DNA of 64,000 nt from NCBI GenBank assembly GCA_050248735.1, contig JBFWRU010000003.1, forward strand, positions 406,046 through 470,045. The letters are read 5' to 3'. The notes under the pieces are model-generated. The model saw only the letters and a program-made list of their open reading frames with translations, ran no database searches and had not been told where the DNA came from. Of the stretch, positions 18,633 through 27,257 are shown piece after piece. The position numbers and the translations under genes are program-made. This DNA comes from JACKFE01 sp050248735. GTDB taxonomy: Bacteria; Nitrospirota; Nitrospiria; Nitrospirales; UBA8639. Every line of letters begins with the position of its first letter. Position 1 is the first letter of the stretch.

Positions 18633-20255
18633 TTAATTCGGACGGGTGGAGCCGAACACGGAGACCGGATTTCCATGTTCCGGCAGGTGTTCGGCTATAA
18701 CAGGCACGTGATGGGTGAGTAAGCCCTGGGTATAGTAGGTTTGGGTGACAGGTTGCAAAAGGAGGTAGACGGCCAGGAGTCCGGTAACGGTCATAGTCAC
18801 CGTATACGGGAGTGCCATCCACACCATCCGACCATACGACAGCCGAATGAGCGGAGCAAGCGTTGAGGTCAATAGAAACAGAAAGGCCGCCTGCCCGTTT
18901 GGGGTGGCCACACTGGGAATATTGGTCCCGGTGTTAATGACGACCGCCAGGAGATCAAACTGGTCCCGGGTAATGATTCCTTGCTGAAGAGCTCGCAGCA
19001 CCTGTTCAATATAGACCGTGGCCACAAATACATTATCGCTTATTGCGGAAAGCAATCCATTGGCAACGAAAAACATGCCGATTTGATGCTCGCCATCCAT
19101 GGCCAGGACATAGTGGATAATGCCGCTGAACAAATGCTGTTCCTGAATCACCGCCACCACGGCAAAGAACACGACCAGGAGTGCCGTAAACGGCAGGGCC
19201 TCTTTGAAGGCCTCTCCCAATTGATGCTCCTCAATAATGCCATTCAGGGCCGTCACACCCACGATGACCGATAATCCAATAATACCGACTTCCGCTAAAT
19301 GAAAAGCCAGGGCCAAAATTAACCAGATCATGGCCACCCCCTGAACGACCAATCGGGCCATAAAACGGTGATCCATCTTGCTGGAGGTCTCCTGGTCAAA
19401 ACGCACAAGAATGTCCCTGACCGCAACGGGAAGGCCGAACCCATACCCGAACCATCGGTATCGCTCGACCAGAATACAGGTCAGGAGTCCCATGCCTAAT
19501 ACAGGGAGAGTTACAGGTGACATCCGAATAAAGAATTCTATGAAATTCCAACTTGCCCTTTCCCCTATCAACAAATTTTGAGGTTCTCCGACTAGAGTAC
19601 AGACTCCTCCCAAGGCCGTCCCCACGGCCCCATGCATGAGGAGATTACGTAAGAACCCGCGAAATTCTTCCAGGCCCGATCGATGAAGCGTCTCAACCTC
19701 AGAATCCACAGTAGGATCATGATCATCCTGAATGCCCTTTCCCGAAGCCACCCGGTGATACACCTTAAAAAATCCCACGGCGACGGCAATGATGACCGCC
19801 GTCACGGTGAGGGCATCCAAAAAAGCCGACAAAAATGCCCCTAGACCACAAAAGAGCAGAGCCAACTTGGTTTTGGATCGGACCTGAAGCAAAATTTTCG
19901 CAAATATGAACAACAACAAATCCTTCATAAAGAAGATTCCCGCCACCATGAAAATCAGCAGAAGGATCACCTGAAAATTATTTAATGCTTCATGATATAC
20001 CGTTTCGGGTTTTGCCATTCCAATGAGCACGGCTTCCAGAGCCAATAGCCCACCGGGTTGCAGAGGATAGCTTTTCAAAGCCATGGCCAGGGTAAAAATA
20101 AATTCCAGGATCAAACACCACCCGGTGACAAAAGGTCCAACGGTATATAACAAACAGGGGTTTAATAAAAGGAAACCGAGAATGGTGATCTTGTACCAAC
20201 CCGGGGCATGATCGAGAAAATTTTTCCCAAACGCTTGAAGAAAAGGCAGTGCCAT
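18633..20255 (-). CDS. nhaB: NhaB-type Na+/H+ antiporter
   Basis: 540 residues from the ATG at 20255; a TTG two codons earlier opens the frame. Long hydrophobic protein with the NhaB pattern: FQVILLLIFMVAGIFFMKDLLLFIFAKILL, FLSAFLDALTVTAVIIAV and GGVCTLVGEPQNLLIGERASW, where the Asp and the GEPQN segment are typical. It exports Na+ in exchange for protons. It lies 60 bp downstream of sulP on the same strand and is very likely co-transcribed. This suggests it returns the sodium that enters with bicarbonate through SulP. Confidence 0.9.
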   Translation of the reverse strand: MALPFLQAFGKNFLDHAPGWYKITILGFLLLNPCLLYTVGPFVTGWCLILEFIFTLAMALKSYPLQPGGLLALEAVLIGMAKPETVYHEALNNFQVILLLIFMVAGIFFMKDLLLFIFAKILLQVRSKTKLALLFCGLGAFLSAFLDALTVTAVIIAVAVGFFKVYHRVASGKGIQDDHDPTVDSEVETLHRSGLEEFRGFLRNLLMHGAVGTALGGVCTLVGEPQNLLIGERASWNFIEFFIRMSPVTLPVLGMGLLTCILVERYRWFGYGFGLPVAVRDILVRFDQETSSKMDHRFMARLVVQGVAMIWLILALAFHLAEVGIIGLSVIVGVTALNGIIEEHQLGEAFKEALPFTALLVVFFAVVAVIQEQHLFSGIIHYVLAMDGEHQIGMFFVANGLLSAISDNVFVATVYIEQVLRALQQGIITRDQFDLLAVVINTGTNIPSVATPNGQAAFLFLLTSTLAPLIRLSYGRMVWMALPYTVTMTVTGLLAVYLLLQPVTQTYYTQGLLTHHVPVIAEHLPEHGNPVSVFGSTRPN

Positions 20256-20316
20256 GTTCAAAATTTTCAGTACATATACATAAAGGTTCTTGCCCGATCG
20301 ATCAGAAACGCTGCCG

Positions 20317-22116
20317 CTAGCTTACCGCCAAGACAGGCTCCCGGTGGGATTCCGTGACAACCTCCAAGGTCTTCTTTTCCACGATCTGCATGGCCTTATC
20401 CAGGGTCTCATTAAAGTGGGCACAGATATGATCCTCATCAAGTCTGGAAATTTCATTTAAATCCGTCAGCACCTGCCGGGTTCGCGGAGACATACCGGCA
20501 GTCAACACCGCCACCCCACGGGATTTGGCAGCTTCAATCAAATCACCCAATGCATAGGCCCCGGACAGATCCAACTCATCCAACCATTTGCATCGAATGA
20601 TCAGCACATCCTTCCCTTCCAGACGCTCGACGGTCTCATTTAGCCAGTCGATGGCACCGAAAAATAAGGGCCCATGAGGCCGAACGATAAGAATCCGATT
20701 TTGTACCATATTCTCAAATCGACCACTCAGCTCGCCCATATCTGCCCCGTTTTTGCTGATCTGCTGGGCATAGTCCCTGGCAAAGGCAAAAATGAGATCT
20801 TCTTCTTCCTGTTTCACATCTTCATCCCGCTGATTGAGATCGGCTTTATAACGATCAGCCTGATCTTTTACGAACCGGAAGAAGGCCACGGCCAACCCCA
20901 TAGCCATAGCTGACAACAAGTTCCAAAATACCGTCATGAACACCACCAAACCAAACACCATCAAATCGGAGGTCGGCAACCTTCGAACGACGGGAAGTAC
21001 CCGCATATCCAAAATGTCATATCCGGCCTTCAGGAGGATTCCGGCCAAGGCCGAAAGAGGGATAGAGGCCGCGAGGGGGCCAAGACCGAGAATCAATGAG
21101 AGCAGGACAAGGCCCATAACAATCGAGGCCAGACGAGTGCGGGCCCCAGACTGAATATTCACGACACACGGCATTGTATTGGTGGCTCCGCCCAATCCTC
21201 CAACCAATCCTGAAAAGAGATTCGCCGAGCCTTGGGCGACCAATTCCCGATCGCTGTTATGATGGGTCCCCGTCATGTTATCGACAATCAGACAGGTCAG
21301 CAGACTATCAAAAATACAGAGTCCTGCCAGGGCGGCAGCCGGGACAAAAGCCGCTTCAAGGAGTGAGAGATTAGGAAGATATAAATCCGGTAGACCAGTG
21401 GGAATATCTCCGATAGTGGGAATATTCAATCCCAACATGACCGTCGTCACCGTTCCAACCACTAACCCAATCAAGGGCCCGGGTAACCAGGGTACAGGAG
21501 AGATCTTTGGCCATATCATGACGATCACGAGGGTCAACAGACCAATCCCGACTGCGGCAGGTGAGGCATGCATGAAGGTAGAGGGTAATTCCGTGATGGC
21601 GGCGGTAATACTCTTGGCCCCAGGTAATCCCAGGAAGGGGTTGAGCTGAAGCAACATATACAAAAACCCCAGCCCGGTCATAAATCCCGAAATGACCGAA
21701 TAGGGCGTGAACTTGATAAATTGTCCGAGCTTAAATATTCCCAGTGCAATTAAAATAAACCCTGCAAGGGCAATAGTTGTAAAAATGAAAACTAGATCAG
21801 GAGTCCCGTCTGGTAGTTGATGGGTTTGAGCAATGGAAAGAATTTGAATGGTCATTGGCCCTGTCGGCCCTCCCACCGACCAGGCGGACCCGCTGAGTGG
21901 TCCTGCAATGAGCCCCGCCGCCACGGCCGACCACATTCCTGCAATGGCACCAAGCCCGGAAGCCACTCCAAATGCCAAGGCCATGGGAAGAACGACCATC
22001 GCCACGGTTACTCCCGCCAATACATCGCCCCTCACATGGCTGGTCAACCCTTGGAAATTTTCTTTGAAATTAAAATCTTTCAAATATTCACGAATGATTC
22101 CCGTGGCACGCTCCAT
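20317..22116 (-). CDS. SulP-family anion transporter, probable bicarbonate uptake (BicA-like)
   Basis: 599 residues: about 10-12 hydrophobic segments (30-420), beginning with the SulP signature GVTVAMVVLPMALAFGVASG and SVGGPTGPMTIQ, and a C-terminal STAS domain (about 460-575, LDLSGAYALGDLIEAAKSRGV). SulP proteins carry sulfate, bicarbonate or dicarboxylates. Bicarbonate is inferred from the nhaB neighbour, the carbonic anhydrase in the same cluster and the autotrophic setting. GGAGG lies eight bases before the ATG. A sigma54 promoter candidate and a palindromic activator-site candidate lie upstream. Confidence 0.85.
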   Translation of the reverse strand: MERATGIIREYLKDFNFKENFQGLTSHVRGDVLAGVTVAMVVLPMALAFGVASGLGAIAGMWSAVAAGLIAGPLSGSAWSVGGPTGPMTIQILSIAQTHQLPDGTPDLVFIFTTIALAGFILIALGIFKLGQFIKFTPYSVISGFMTGLGFLYMLLQLNPFLGLPGAKSITAAITELPSTFMHASPAAVGIGLLTLVIVMIWPKISPVPWLPGPLIGLVVGTVTTVMLGLNIPTIGDIPTGLPDLYLPNLSLLEAAFVPAAALAGLCIFDSLLTCLIVDNMTGTHHNSDRELVAQGSANLFSGLVGGLGGATNTMPCVVNIQSGARTRLASIVMGLVLLSLILGLGPLAASIPLSALAGILLKAGYDILDMRVLPVVRRLPTSDLMVFGLVVFMTVFWNLLSAMAMGLAVAFFRFVKDQADRYKADLNQRDEDVKQEEEDLIFAFARDYAQQISKNGADMGELSGRFENMVQNRILIVRPHGPLFFGAIDWLNETVERLEGKDVLIIRCKWLDELDLSGAYALGDLIEAAKSRGVAVLTAGMSPRTRQVLTDLNEISRLDEDHICAHFNETLDKAMQIVEKKTLEVVTESHREPVLAVS

Positions 22117-22199
22117 ACCTTTTTCCTCCAGCTCGTTCGTCGTATCCTATGAATCAGTCGATTGGGACTGGTTCAAAATGGCCCAACCTTGTTCTATCC

Positions 22200-22216
22200 G
22201 CAAATCATATGCCAAT
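22200..22216 (-). promoter_or_regulatory. sigma54 -24/-12 promoter candidate for sulP-nhaB
   Basis: On the minus strand TTGGCATATGATTTGC matches the consensus TTGGCAYR-N4-TTGC with exact spacing. It predicts transcription from about 22188 and a leader of about 72 nt to the sulP ATG. It is the closest match to the consensus of the five candidates in the window. Confidence 0.65.
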
Positions 22217-22331
22217 CATCGGAAGGGTGGGGCTAATGGGAAATTTTGGTCATTCTGCATGATATTTCCAATTAATCTGTCAAGAGATTTCATGGATCTT
22301 ATGATCCTGTCCCCTTGAAAGGTTCCGTACT

Positions 22332-22361
22332 GTGCGAATTCGTACGGTATACCCTGTGCGA
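22332..22361. promoter_or_regulatory. Candidate enhancer-binding site upstream of sulP
   Basis: GTGCGA-AT-TCGTAC (22332-22345) is an imperfect palindrome (one mismatch between arms), followed 24 bp on by a single arm GTGCGA (22356-22361). It lies about 124 bp upstream of the sulP -24 element, where NtrC-type activators bind. The same palindrome, perfect, occurs upstream of the LCIB-type gene. Confidence 0.45.
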
Positions 22362-22449
22362 AAATTAAGTTTTGGAAAAGGCGAAGGTAGTCGAGAGAAG
22401 CCGTTTTTACTTCTCTGCAGTATTTCAATACTTCGATACAAGGAGGGAG

Positions 22450-23835
22450 CTAGAAAGTCAGAGTAGCCATGGTATACACATAATTGACATCGGCCGTTCC
22501 TGGACTTTGCGGTACACGATCAAAATACGAGCCTTTGAAAAATCGGGAGAAACCCACCTCAAATGTCGTATGGCAAAAATATCCGGCCTGAGGGGACCAG
22601 TGGATCGAGGTATCGAATAAATTGCCGAGGAACGTGCCGGCCCGACCGGTCGGATCCTGCAGCCCACTCCCCACGTAAGGGCCACGCCCATCGGCCAGCC
22701 AGAACGTCCGATGAGACACCATCAACTTCACCGTAGGTGTCGGTTGAAGGGTCGAGCGAAATCCCACAGGTGAAAGAATATTTGAGGGAAAGATGACCCC
22801 AAAGATTCCGGTTGGTCCATATTCAGCACGACGTTTCGCGAACAAGAAATCAAAATTCTTTCTGGGATTCGGATTCCCTGAGGCATAATCAAAAAGATAA
22901 ACAAACCGCAAGGGCCAACCCGTTCCAAAACTATATCCCACCTCCCCATGATGGCGATGCGCAAAATGATTGGTACGCACGACCTCCCCAACCTGATACA
23001 TCGATTCTATTTCATAATCCAATTGTTTTTGAGAGGGGGGAGCAAAGACCCGAAATCCCATCGTTGAAAGATCACGTTGCTGAAGATTCGTCCCCTCATT
23101 CAATTGAAAGAAGTAGAATTCTCCATTGGCCCAGGGAATGTGGCGGCTCGAAATCGCCGCCCCAGAAAAATAGGAAACAGGAGAGGTCCAATCCGGACTG
23201 ACCGTATGTCGTTGAACGGGTCTGGTGACAAAAGCGCGAAAACCCCAGCCCTGGTTCTTGTCCGATCCGAAAGTGAATTGGGCCCCGTCAAAGGTTGGCG
23301 TAAAACTTCCAAACCGATGTCCTGCCACGAGACGCCCTTGTCCGAAATCCATGATTAAACGACCGATTTCCAGCTTTCCCGAACTTCCGGTCCCCAAAAA
23401 ATTCTGAGACACCAAATCAACGTGAAGCTGAAAAATATCCAGATGATTGACAAAATTCGGTTCGTGATCCTGTCCACGATCGGCTACGGGGGCCCGGAAA
23501 TCGGCAACTTCCAGTGTGAACCGCACAGGATCCCAGATATCCTTTATCCCCAACAATATCCTTGTCCTCTGATGTACCTGTTGATTACTTCCGGCGGTGC
23601 CTTGGGTAAAACTGTTATTGAAGGTTTCATAGCGGGTTCGATGTTCAACTCCCAAATCCAACCATTTCGGAGTCGCGGCGGAAAGGGAATTAGGTTGTTG
23701 CAAAATGGTCTTCAAGCGATCAAAGTCACTGGGGAATTCTTTGGTGTGATTTCCCGCTCCCAGGGCAATTTCTCCTGCTGCTCCTTCCCAAAACATAAGA
23801 AGACACATCAAACATACTAACCGGAACATTTGCAT
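22450..23835 (-). CDS. Alginate-export-family outer-membrane porin
   Basis: 461 residues with an N-terminal signal peptide (about 1-25), then a long beta-barrel sequence of alternating hydrophobic residues, with the family segments LDLGVEHRTRYETFNNSF and RTRILLGIKDIWDPVRFTLEVADFRA. It ends in an aromatic-terminated strand (YVYTMATLTF), typical of outer-membrane barrels. Alginate-export-type porins are used by many bacteria for small anions. The position before sulP-nhaB suggests passage of bicarbonate or another anion, which is inference. It has its own sigma54 promoter candidate. Confidence 0.82.
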   Translation of the reverse strand: MQMFRLVCLMCLLMFWEGAAGEIALGAGNHTKEFPSDFDRLKTILQQPNSLSAATPKWLDLGVEHRTRYETFNNSFTQGTAGSNQQVHQRTRILLGIKDIWDPVRFTLEVADFRAPVADRGQDHEPNFVNHLDIFQLHVDLVSQNFLGTGSSGKLEIGRLIMDFGQGRLVAGHRFGSFTPTFDGAQFTFGSDKNQGWGFRAFVTRPVQRHTVSPDWTSPVSYFSGAAISSRHIPWANGEFYFFQLNEGTNLQQRDLSTMGFRVFAPPSQKQLDYEIESMYQVGEVVRTNHFAHRHHGEVGYSFGTGWPLRFVYLFDYASGNPNPRKNFDFLFAKRRAEYGPTGIFGVIFPSNILSPVGFRSTLQPTPTVKLMVSHRTFWLADGRGPYVGSGLQDPTGRAGTFLGNLFDTSIHWSPQAGYFCHTTFEVGFSRFFKGSYFDRVPQSPGTADVNYVYTMATLTF

Positions 23836-23908
23836 CGAATACGAATCCAGAAAAAAGGATAGATGGCTTTCGCAGATTATTACTTTTTTCAGAGTGAGCT
23901 TCTCCTAC

Positions 23909-23924
23909 GCAAAACTAATACCAA
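23909..23924 (-). promoter_or_regulatory. sigma54 -24/-12 promoter candidate for the porin gene
   Basis: On the minus strand TTGGTATTAGTTTTGC has GG and GC at the exact sigma54 distance. It predicts a start near 23897 and a leader of about 60 nt to the ATG at 23835. It differs from the di-heme oxidoreductase element at only one base within the 15-base core. Confidence 0.62.
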
Positions 23925-24589
23925 TGATAAGAATGGTTTAGATTGTTGGAGGCTTTGATAGGCCGTAAATTGGACGGGACTCGTCCTCGGGGATGACGAT
24001 ATCTCATGTCATCGCAGGGCAGGAGACTTGAAACCGGCAGTCTTCAATACTCGTCATTTTGGGGAAATCCTTTTAAGTTTTCTCAAGAATGAGTTCCTCA
24101 TTCTTAACTCTTGCACACGCATGGCAAATTCAAAAGAGTGCCATATCACACATCGGCTCCTGTGCATCATCGCACACAGCACATTCCGTGGAAGAGAATG
24201 AAACAAGCCTCTACCCGCAACCATTTTCAAAAATTATTGTAGAAACAATGAGTCCTATTCGTCGGATCCCAAACGTGCCACAATTGGCCATTGAGTACGG
24301 ACTTTGCACTTTAAAGCAAACACATTGTCTCTTTCTGTTTCCTGGGTTTCGGGGTGGGGACCCTCTAAAATCGTCCGGACATCGGCTCAACACCCCAATG
24401 GGCCAGGGGCGGCTTCGGAGGGTCTCATCTCCAAAAACCTTAGAGTAGGTGCTAGTTGGAAAATTTATCTTAATATATTTAATTTATGATTTTTCGAAGA
24501 CCCCGGACAGTCAAATCCCGACAAATGGCCCATAGGGAATTGCAAAATGACAGCTTTTTTAAACAATGCCTGAAACAGGGAAATAAGAT
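23925..24589. other. Divergent intergenic region porin / second NtrC-type regulator
   Basis: About 660 bp. A frame of 119 codons at 24089 shows no family features and I leave it out. GTGCAT-CA-TCGCAC (24162-24175) resembles the palindrome upstream of sulP and the LCIB-type gene, with one perfect arm. It is about 245 bp from the porin -24 element. GGACG-N5-CGTCC near 23972 is another short inverted repeat. Confidence 0.35.
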
Positions 24590-25990
24590 ATGCGCGCAAC
24601 GATTTATGTAACCGACGATGATCAAAACGTATGTTCCGGGTTAAGTCGCCGGTTAGCCAGAAAAGGGCATCTCGTGAGAAGTTTTCCTTCGGGAGAAACA
24701 CTCTTGGAGGCATTGGATTATGAAATTCCAGACGTGCTATTCCTGGATCTTAAAATGCCGGGAATGGATGGCCTGGAAACATTACGGCGCGTACGTCAAA
24801 CGATACCAACAACGCTGATCATCATGTTGACGGCCTATGGAAATGTAGAAGATGCCGTGGAAGCTATGCGTTTAGGGGCCTATGATTTTTTAATTAAATC
24901 CGTAGATTTTTCGACCGTGGAACCGGCCTTAAATCGAGCCCTCAACTTCCTCGAACTGAGGCGCCGGATTGAGTATACCGCTTCGGAAAAACAGCGCCAA
25001 TATTCATGGGACCATGTCATCGCTATGAGCCCACCCATGGGAAAAGTCGTCGAGAAGCTCAGATTACTATCCGCCAAGGAAACTTTATTGGTGTATCTCC
25101 AGGGGGAGGTGGGAACAGGGAAAGAATTCTTGGCCCGTGTACTCCACTACAACAGCAACAAACATCTCGGTCCGTTTGTCACCGTCAGTTGCACCGATCA
25201 ACGAAGGTCTCTCATTGAGCCCCAATTATTTGGCTATGAACGGGGAGCCTTCAGCGGGGCAAATCAGGCCATGCCGGGAGCCTTTGAATATTCCGATGGG
25301 GGAACCCTGTTTATTGATGAAATTGAATATCTTTCCTTTCCAGTTCAGGGTTCACTTGCGGAGGCCATTCGTAACCGTTCGTTCTGTCGAATGGGTGGGT
25401 ATGATCGTCTCCCTGTCAACAATCGTCTTGTCGTCACCAGTGCGATTCACCTGGACCAGCCAGGACAGGAAAAAAAGATTCATCCCGAATTGCTTTCATT
25501 ACTCCGTAAGAATCAAATTATCATCCCACCTCTCACTGAACGCAAAGAGGATATTATTCCTTTGGCCATGAAGACCATACGCTCCTATGGTGAAGAAATT
25601 GGGCGTCCAAAACTCGACATTGACTCTTCCGTTCCGTCGCTTTTGGAGAATTACCGATTCCCCGGCAATATTCGAGAATTAGAGGCTTTAATTAAACGAG
25701 CCGTGCTATGCGCTCAAGGCCCGATTCTGACTTCCCTGGACTTCTACTCTCAATCCTCAGACGACTTAGGACAGGAACTTTCTCACAACACAGTCCGAAT
25801 ACAGTTTGAACTGGGCCAGCACAGCTTGCCTGAAATTCAAAGTCTGGTGATTCAGGAAATTCTCAGATTGGCCAAGCAAGACAAAGAACTGGCCGCCCGC
25901 TATCTCCACGTTTCCCTTCAAACACTTGAGGAACAGATCCGGGGATTGGAAGAAATGCCGCTGGCTACAAAGTCTTCCATGGAAAATTAA
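24590..25990 (+). CDS. NtrC-type response regulator with degenerate AAA+ domain
   Basis: 466 residues; a paralogue of the regulator at 14821-16206, with a near-identical receiver (Asp53 in LFLDLKMPG). In the AAA+ domain Walker A (GEVGTGKE) and Walker B (TLFIDEIEYL) remain. However, the loop reads GAFSGA, the sensor I Asn is lost (TSAIHLD against AATNRDL), and the arginine-finger segment FREDLFFRLNV has become IHPELLSLLRKNQII. The terminal Fis-like motif is also weakened (LHVS for LGIT). It probably cannot hydrolyse ATP in the normal way. It may be a modulator or antagonist of the intact paralogue, perhaps phosphorylated by the same kinase. It precedes the LCIB-type gene. Confidence 0.85.
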   Translation: MRATIYVTDDDQNVCSGLSRRLARKGHLVRSFPSGETLLEALDYEIPDVLFLDLKMPGMDGLETLRRVRQTIPTTLIIMLTAYGNVEDAVEAMRLGAYDFLIKSVDFSTVEPALNRALNFLELRRRIEYTASEKQRQYSWDHVIAMSPPMGKVVEKLRLLSAKETLLVYLQGEVGTGKEFLARVLHYNSNKHLGPFVTVSCTDQRRSLIEPQLFGYERGAFSGANQAMPGAFEYSDGGTLFIDEIEYLSFPVQGSLAEAIRNRSFCRMGGYDRLPVNNRLVVTSAIHLDQPGQEKKIHPELLSLLRKNQIIIPPLTERKEDIIPLAMKTIRSYGEEIGRPKLDIDSSVPSLLENYRFPGNIRELEALIKRAVLCAQGPILTSLDFYSQSSDDLGQELSHNTVRIQFELGQHSLPEIQSLVIQEILRLAKQDKELAARYLHVSLQTLEEQIRGLEEMPLATKSSMEN

Positions 25991-26291
25991 ATCACGCACT
26001 CTGTTTGGCTTTGAGCATTTCTCCTTCCTTCTCAGTTCATAGTTGCCTGCCTTGAAGGGATCAATGCCCTCTGCCTATGTTCTCTGCTTCCCTGCTTTGT
26101 TAATTTGTTCCACGACAGGTCGAGAAGCGAATCCATCTTCGGATCACCACACCTACATTATGCACACTCCGCTTAGTGCGATCTCGCACCTTCCTGCGTT
26201 CTCATCCCCTTCCGCAGTTATCGATTAAAAACGAAATACCAATAACTCTCTATAATTCTGCCAATTCTTACAGAGAAGCCACAGACATGAA
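25991..26291 (+). other. Intergenic region upstream of the LCIB-type gene
   Basis: About 300 bp without a credible gene; a 61-codon frame at 26043 lacks a ribosome site and family features. It holds the palindrome described at 26176-26189. Confidence 0.35.
26176..26189. promoter_or_regulatory. Candidate enhancer-binding palindrome upstream of the LCIB-type gene
   Basis: GTGCGA-TC-TCGCAC is a perfect inverted repeat with a two-base centre. It lies about 110 bp upstream of the -24 element at 26292, the usual distance for an NtrC-type activator site. It matches the palindrome upstream of sulP in arm sequence and spacing. Confidence 0.5.
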
Positions 26292-26306
26292 TGGCATTTC
26301 TTTTGC
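26292..26306 (+). promoter_or_regulatory. sigma54 -24/-12 promoter candidate for the LCIB-type gene
   Basis: TGGCATTTCTTTTGC, exact sigma54 spacing. The predicted transcription start (about 26318) leaves almost no leader for the ATG at 26322 but about 55 nt for the ATG at 26373. It is the reason I choose the latter start. Confidence 0.6.
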
Positions 26307-26372
26307 TCATACCTCCATTTATTGAGAAATGATCCACTTTCCGAAAACTCACTGACTCCCGAAATAATACGT

Positions 26373-27140
26373 ATGCCAATTCTCCTATCACCCATTTCTT
26401 CTTCAAGCAAAACTCCGACAGGGCCATTGGATTTCAAGGAAGCCTTGGATCGGAATTTTCCAGGTGCCTACCCCTGTGATGCCTTCGTAGATTTTTCCTC
26501 ATTCCGATTACGTCCCTTTGGTATAGAAAAAAAGAATTCGATCGCCTGCGTGAGCGTCTGCCGGGACGAGATAGCAACCCCATTCATGCACAGACTCCAT
26601 AATGCCTGGAACGGGGCGTTTAACTTTTCAAGTCTGGCCGGAATGTTGTATCTGGGTGTCACGGGCTTTCAAGCCGCCCATCATCATGCCCCCAATACCG
26701 ATGGCCGTGAAAGATATGTATATTTTGCATTTCCCCATATCGCCATTGATGAAAGTGGAAATCCAGGAAAGTGTCGCCGCTCGGGACGCCAGGCCTTGTC
26801 TCAGGCCTGTGGCGCTTTGCTGAAAATTCTCGAAGACTGTTCTCAGGGAGCAGTCAGCTTGGACCTGAATCCAGATGACCTGGAGCAGAGTCTCTTAAAG
26901 CAACGCCTGCTCGGAAAATTCGGATTCGCAGATATTCCCGATTTGGTCATGCTGACCAAAATGACCCAACAGATTATCCGAGAGGACCTTGAACGAATGA
27001 TTCAACTAACCGTCGATCCCGGCAAAACCGATTATGGGGTATTTACAGGTGTGCAAATTCATGGTCCAGCCCATAAAGACTGGATTTGGGTTGAAACTTC
27101 CTACGTCGTCGTTGACGGGATGAGAAAGCCTTTACTTTAA
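26373..27140 (+). CDS. LCIB-type carbonic anhydrase domain protein
   Basis: 255 residues from the ATG at 26373, chosen from the promoter position. The protein follows the LCIB/LCIC pattern of the algal CO2-concentrating proteins: an SVCRDE segment, NFSSLAGMLYLGVTGFQAAHHHAP, GRERYVYFAFPHIAIDESG and SGRQALSQACGALL. The Cys, His and Cys of CRD, HHAP and ACGAL are candidate zinc ligands of this beta-CA-like fold. It would interconvert CO2 and bicarbonate in the cytoplasm. No signal peptide. It lies after the second NtrC-type regulator and closes the cluster with porin, SulP and NhaB. An IS element inserted exactly at its stop codon. Confidence 0.82.
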   Translation: MPILLSPISSSSKTPTGPLDFKEALDRNFPGAYPCDAFVDFSSFRLRPFGIEKKNSIACVSVCRDEIATPFMHRLHNAWNGAFNFSSLAGMLYLGVTGFQAAHHHAPNTDGRERYVYFAFPHIAIDESGNPGKCRRSGRQALSQACGALLKILEDCSQGAVSLDLNPDDLEQSLLKQRLLGKFGFADIPDLVMLTKMTQQIIREDLERMIQLTVDPGKTDYGVFTGVQIHGPAHKDWIWVETSYVVVDGMRKPLL

Positions 27141-27144
27141 AATT
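27137..27144. repeat. Left target-site duplication of the IS element
   Basis: TTAAAATT, identical to 29238-29245. It overlaps the TAA stop of the LCIB-type gene, so the insertion left that protein intact. Confidence 0.9.
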
Positions 27145-27168
27145 GGGAACTATATATTTAACTAGCCA
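27145..27168 (+). repeat. Left terminal inverted repeat of the IS
   Basis: 24 bp, perfect reverse complement of 29214-29237; begins GGGAACTATATATTTAAC. Confidence 0.93.
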
Positions 27169-27257
27169 CAAAAAAATTTGTGGGTTGGTGGCGACAAAGT
27201 ATTGGGCAAGGTGTGTACGAAAAAGTAAATTGGGTTAATTAGAGATGAATATAGAGC

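Noticed and set aside
24089..24448. 119-codon frame upstream of the second NtrC-type regulator
   Set aside because: No recognisable domain or signal peptide; poor start context; treated as non-coding.
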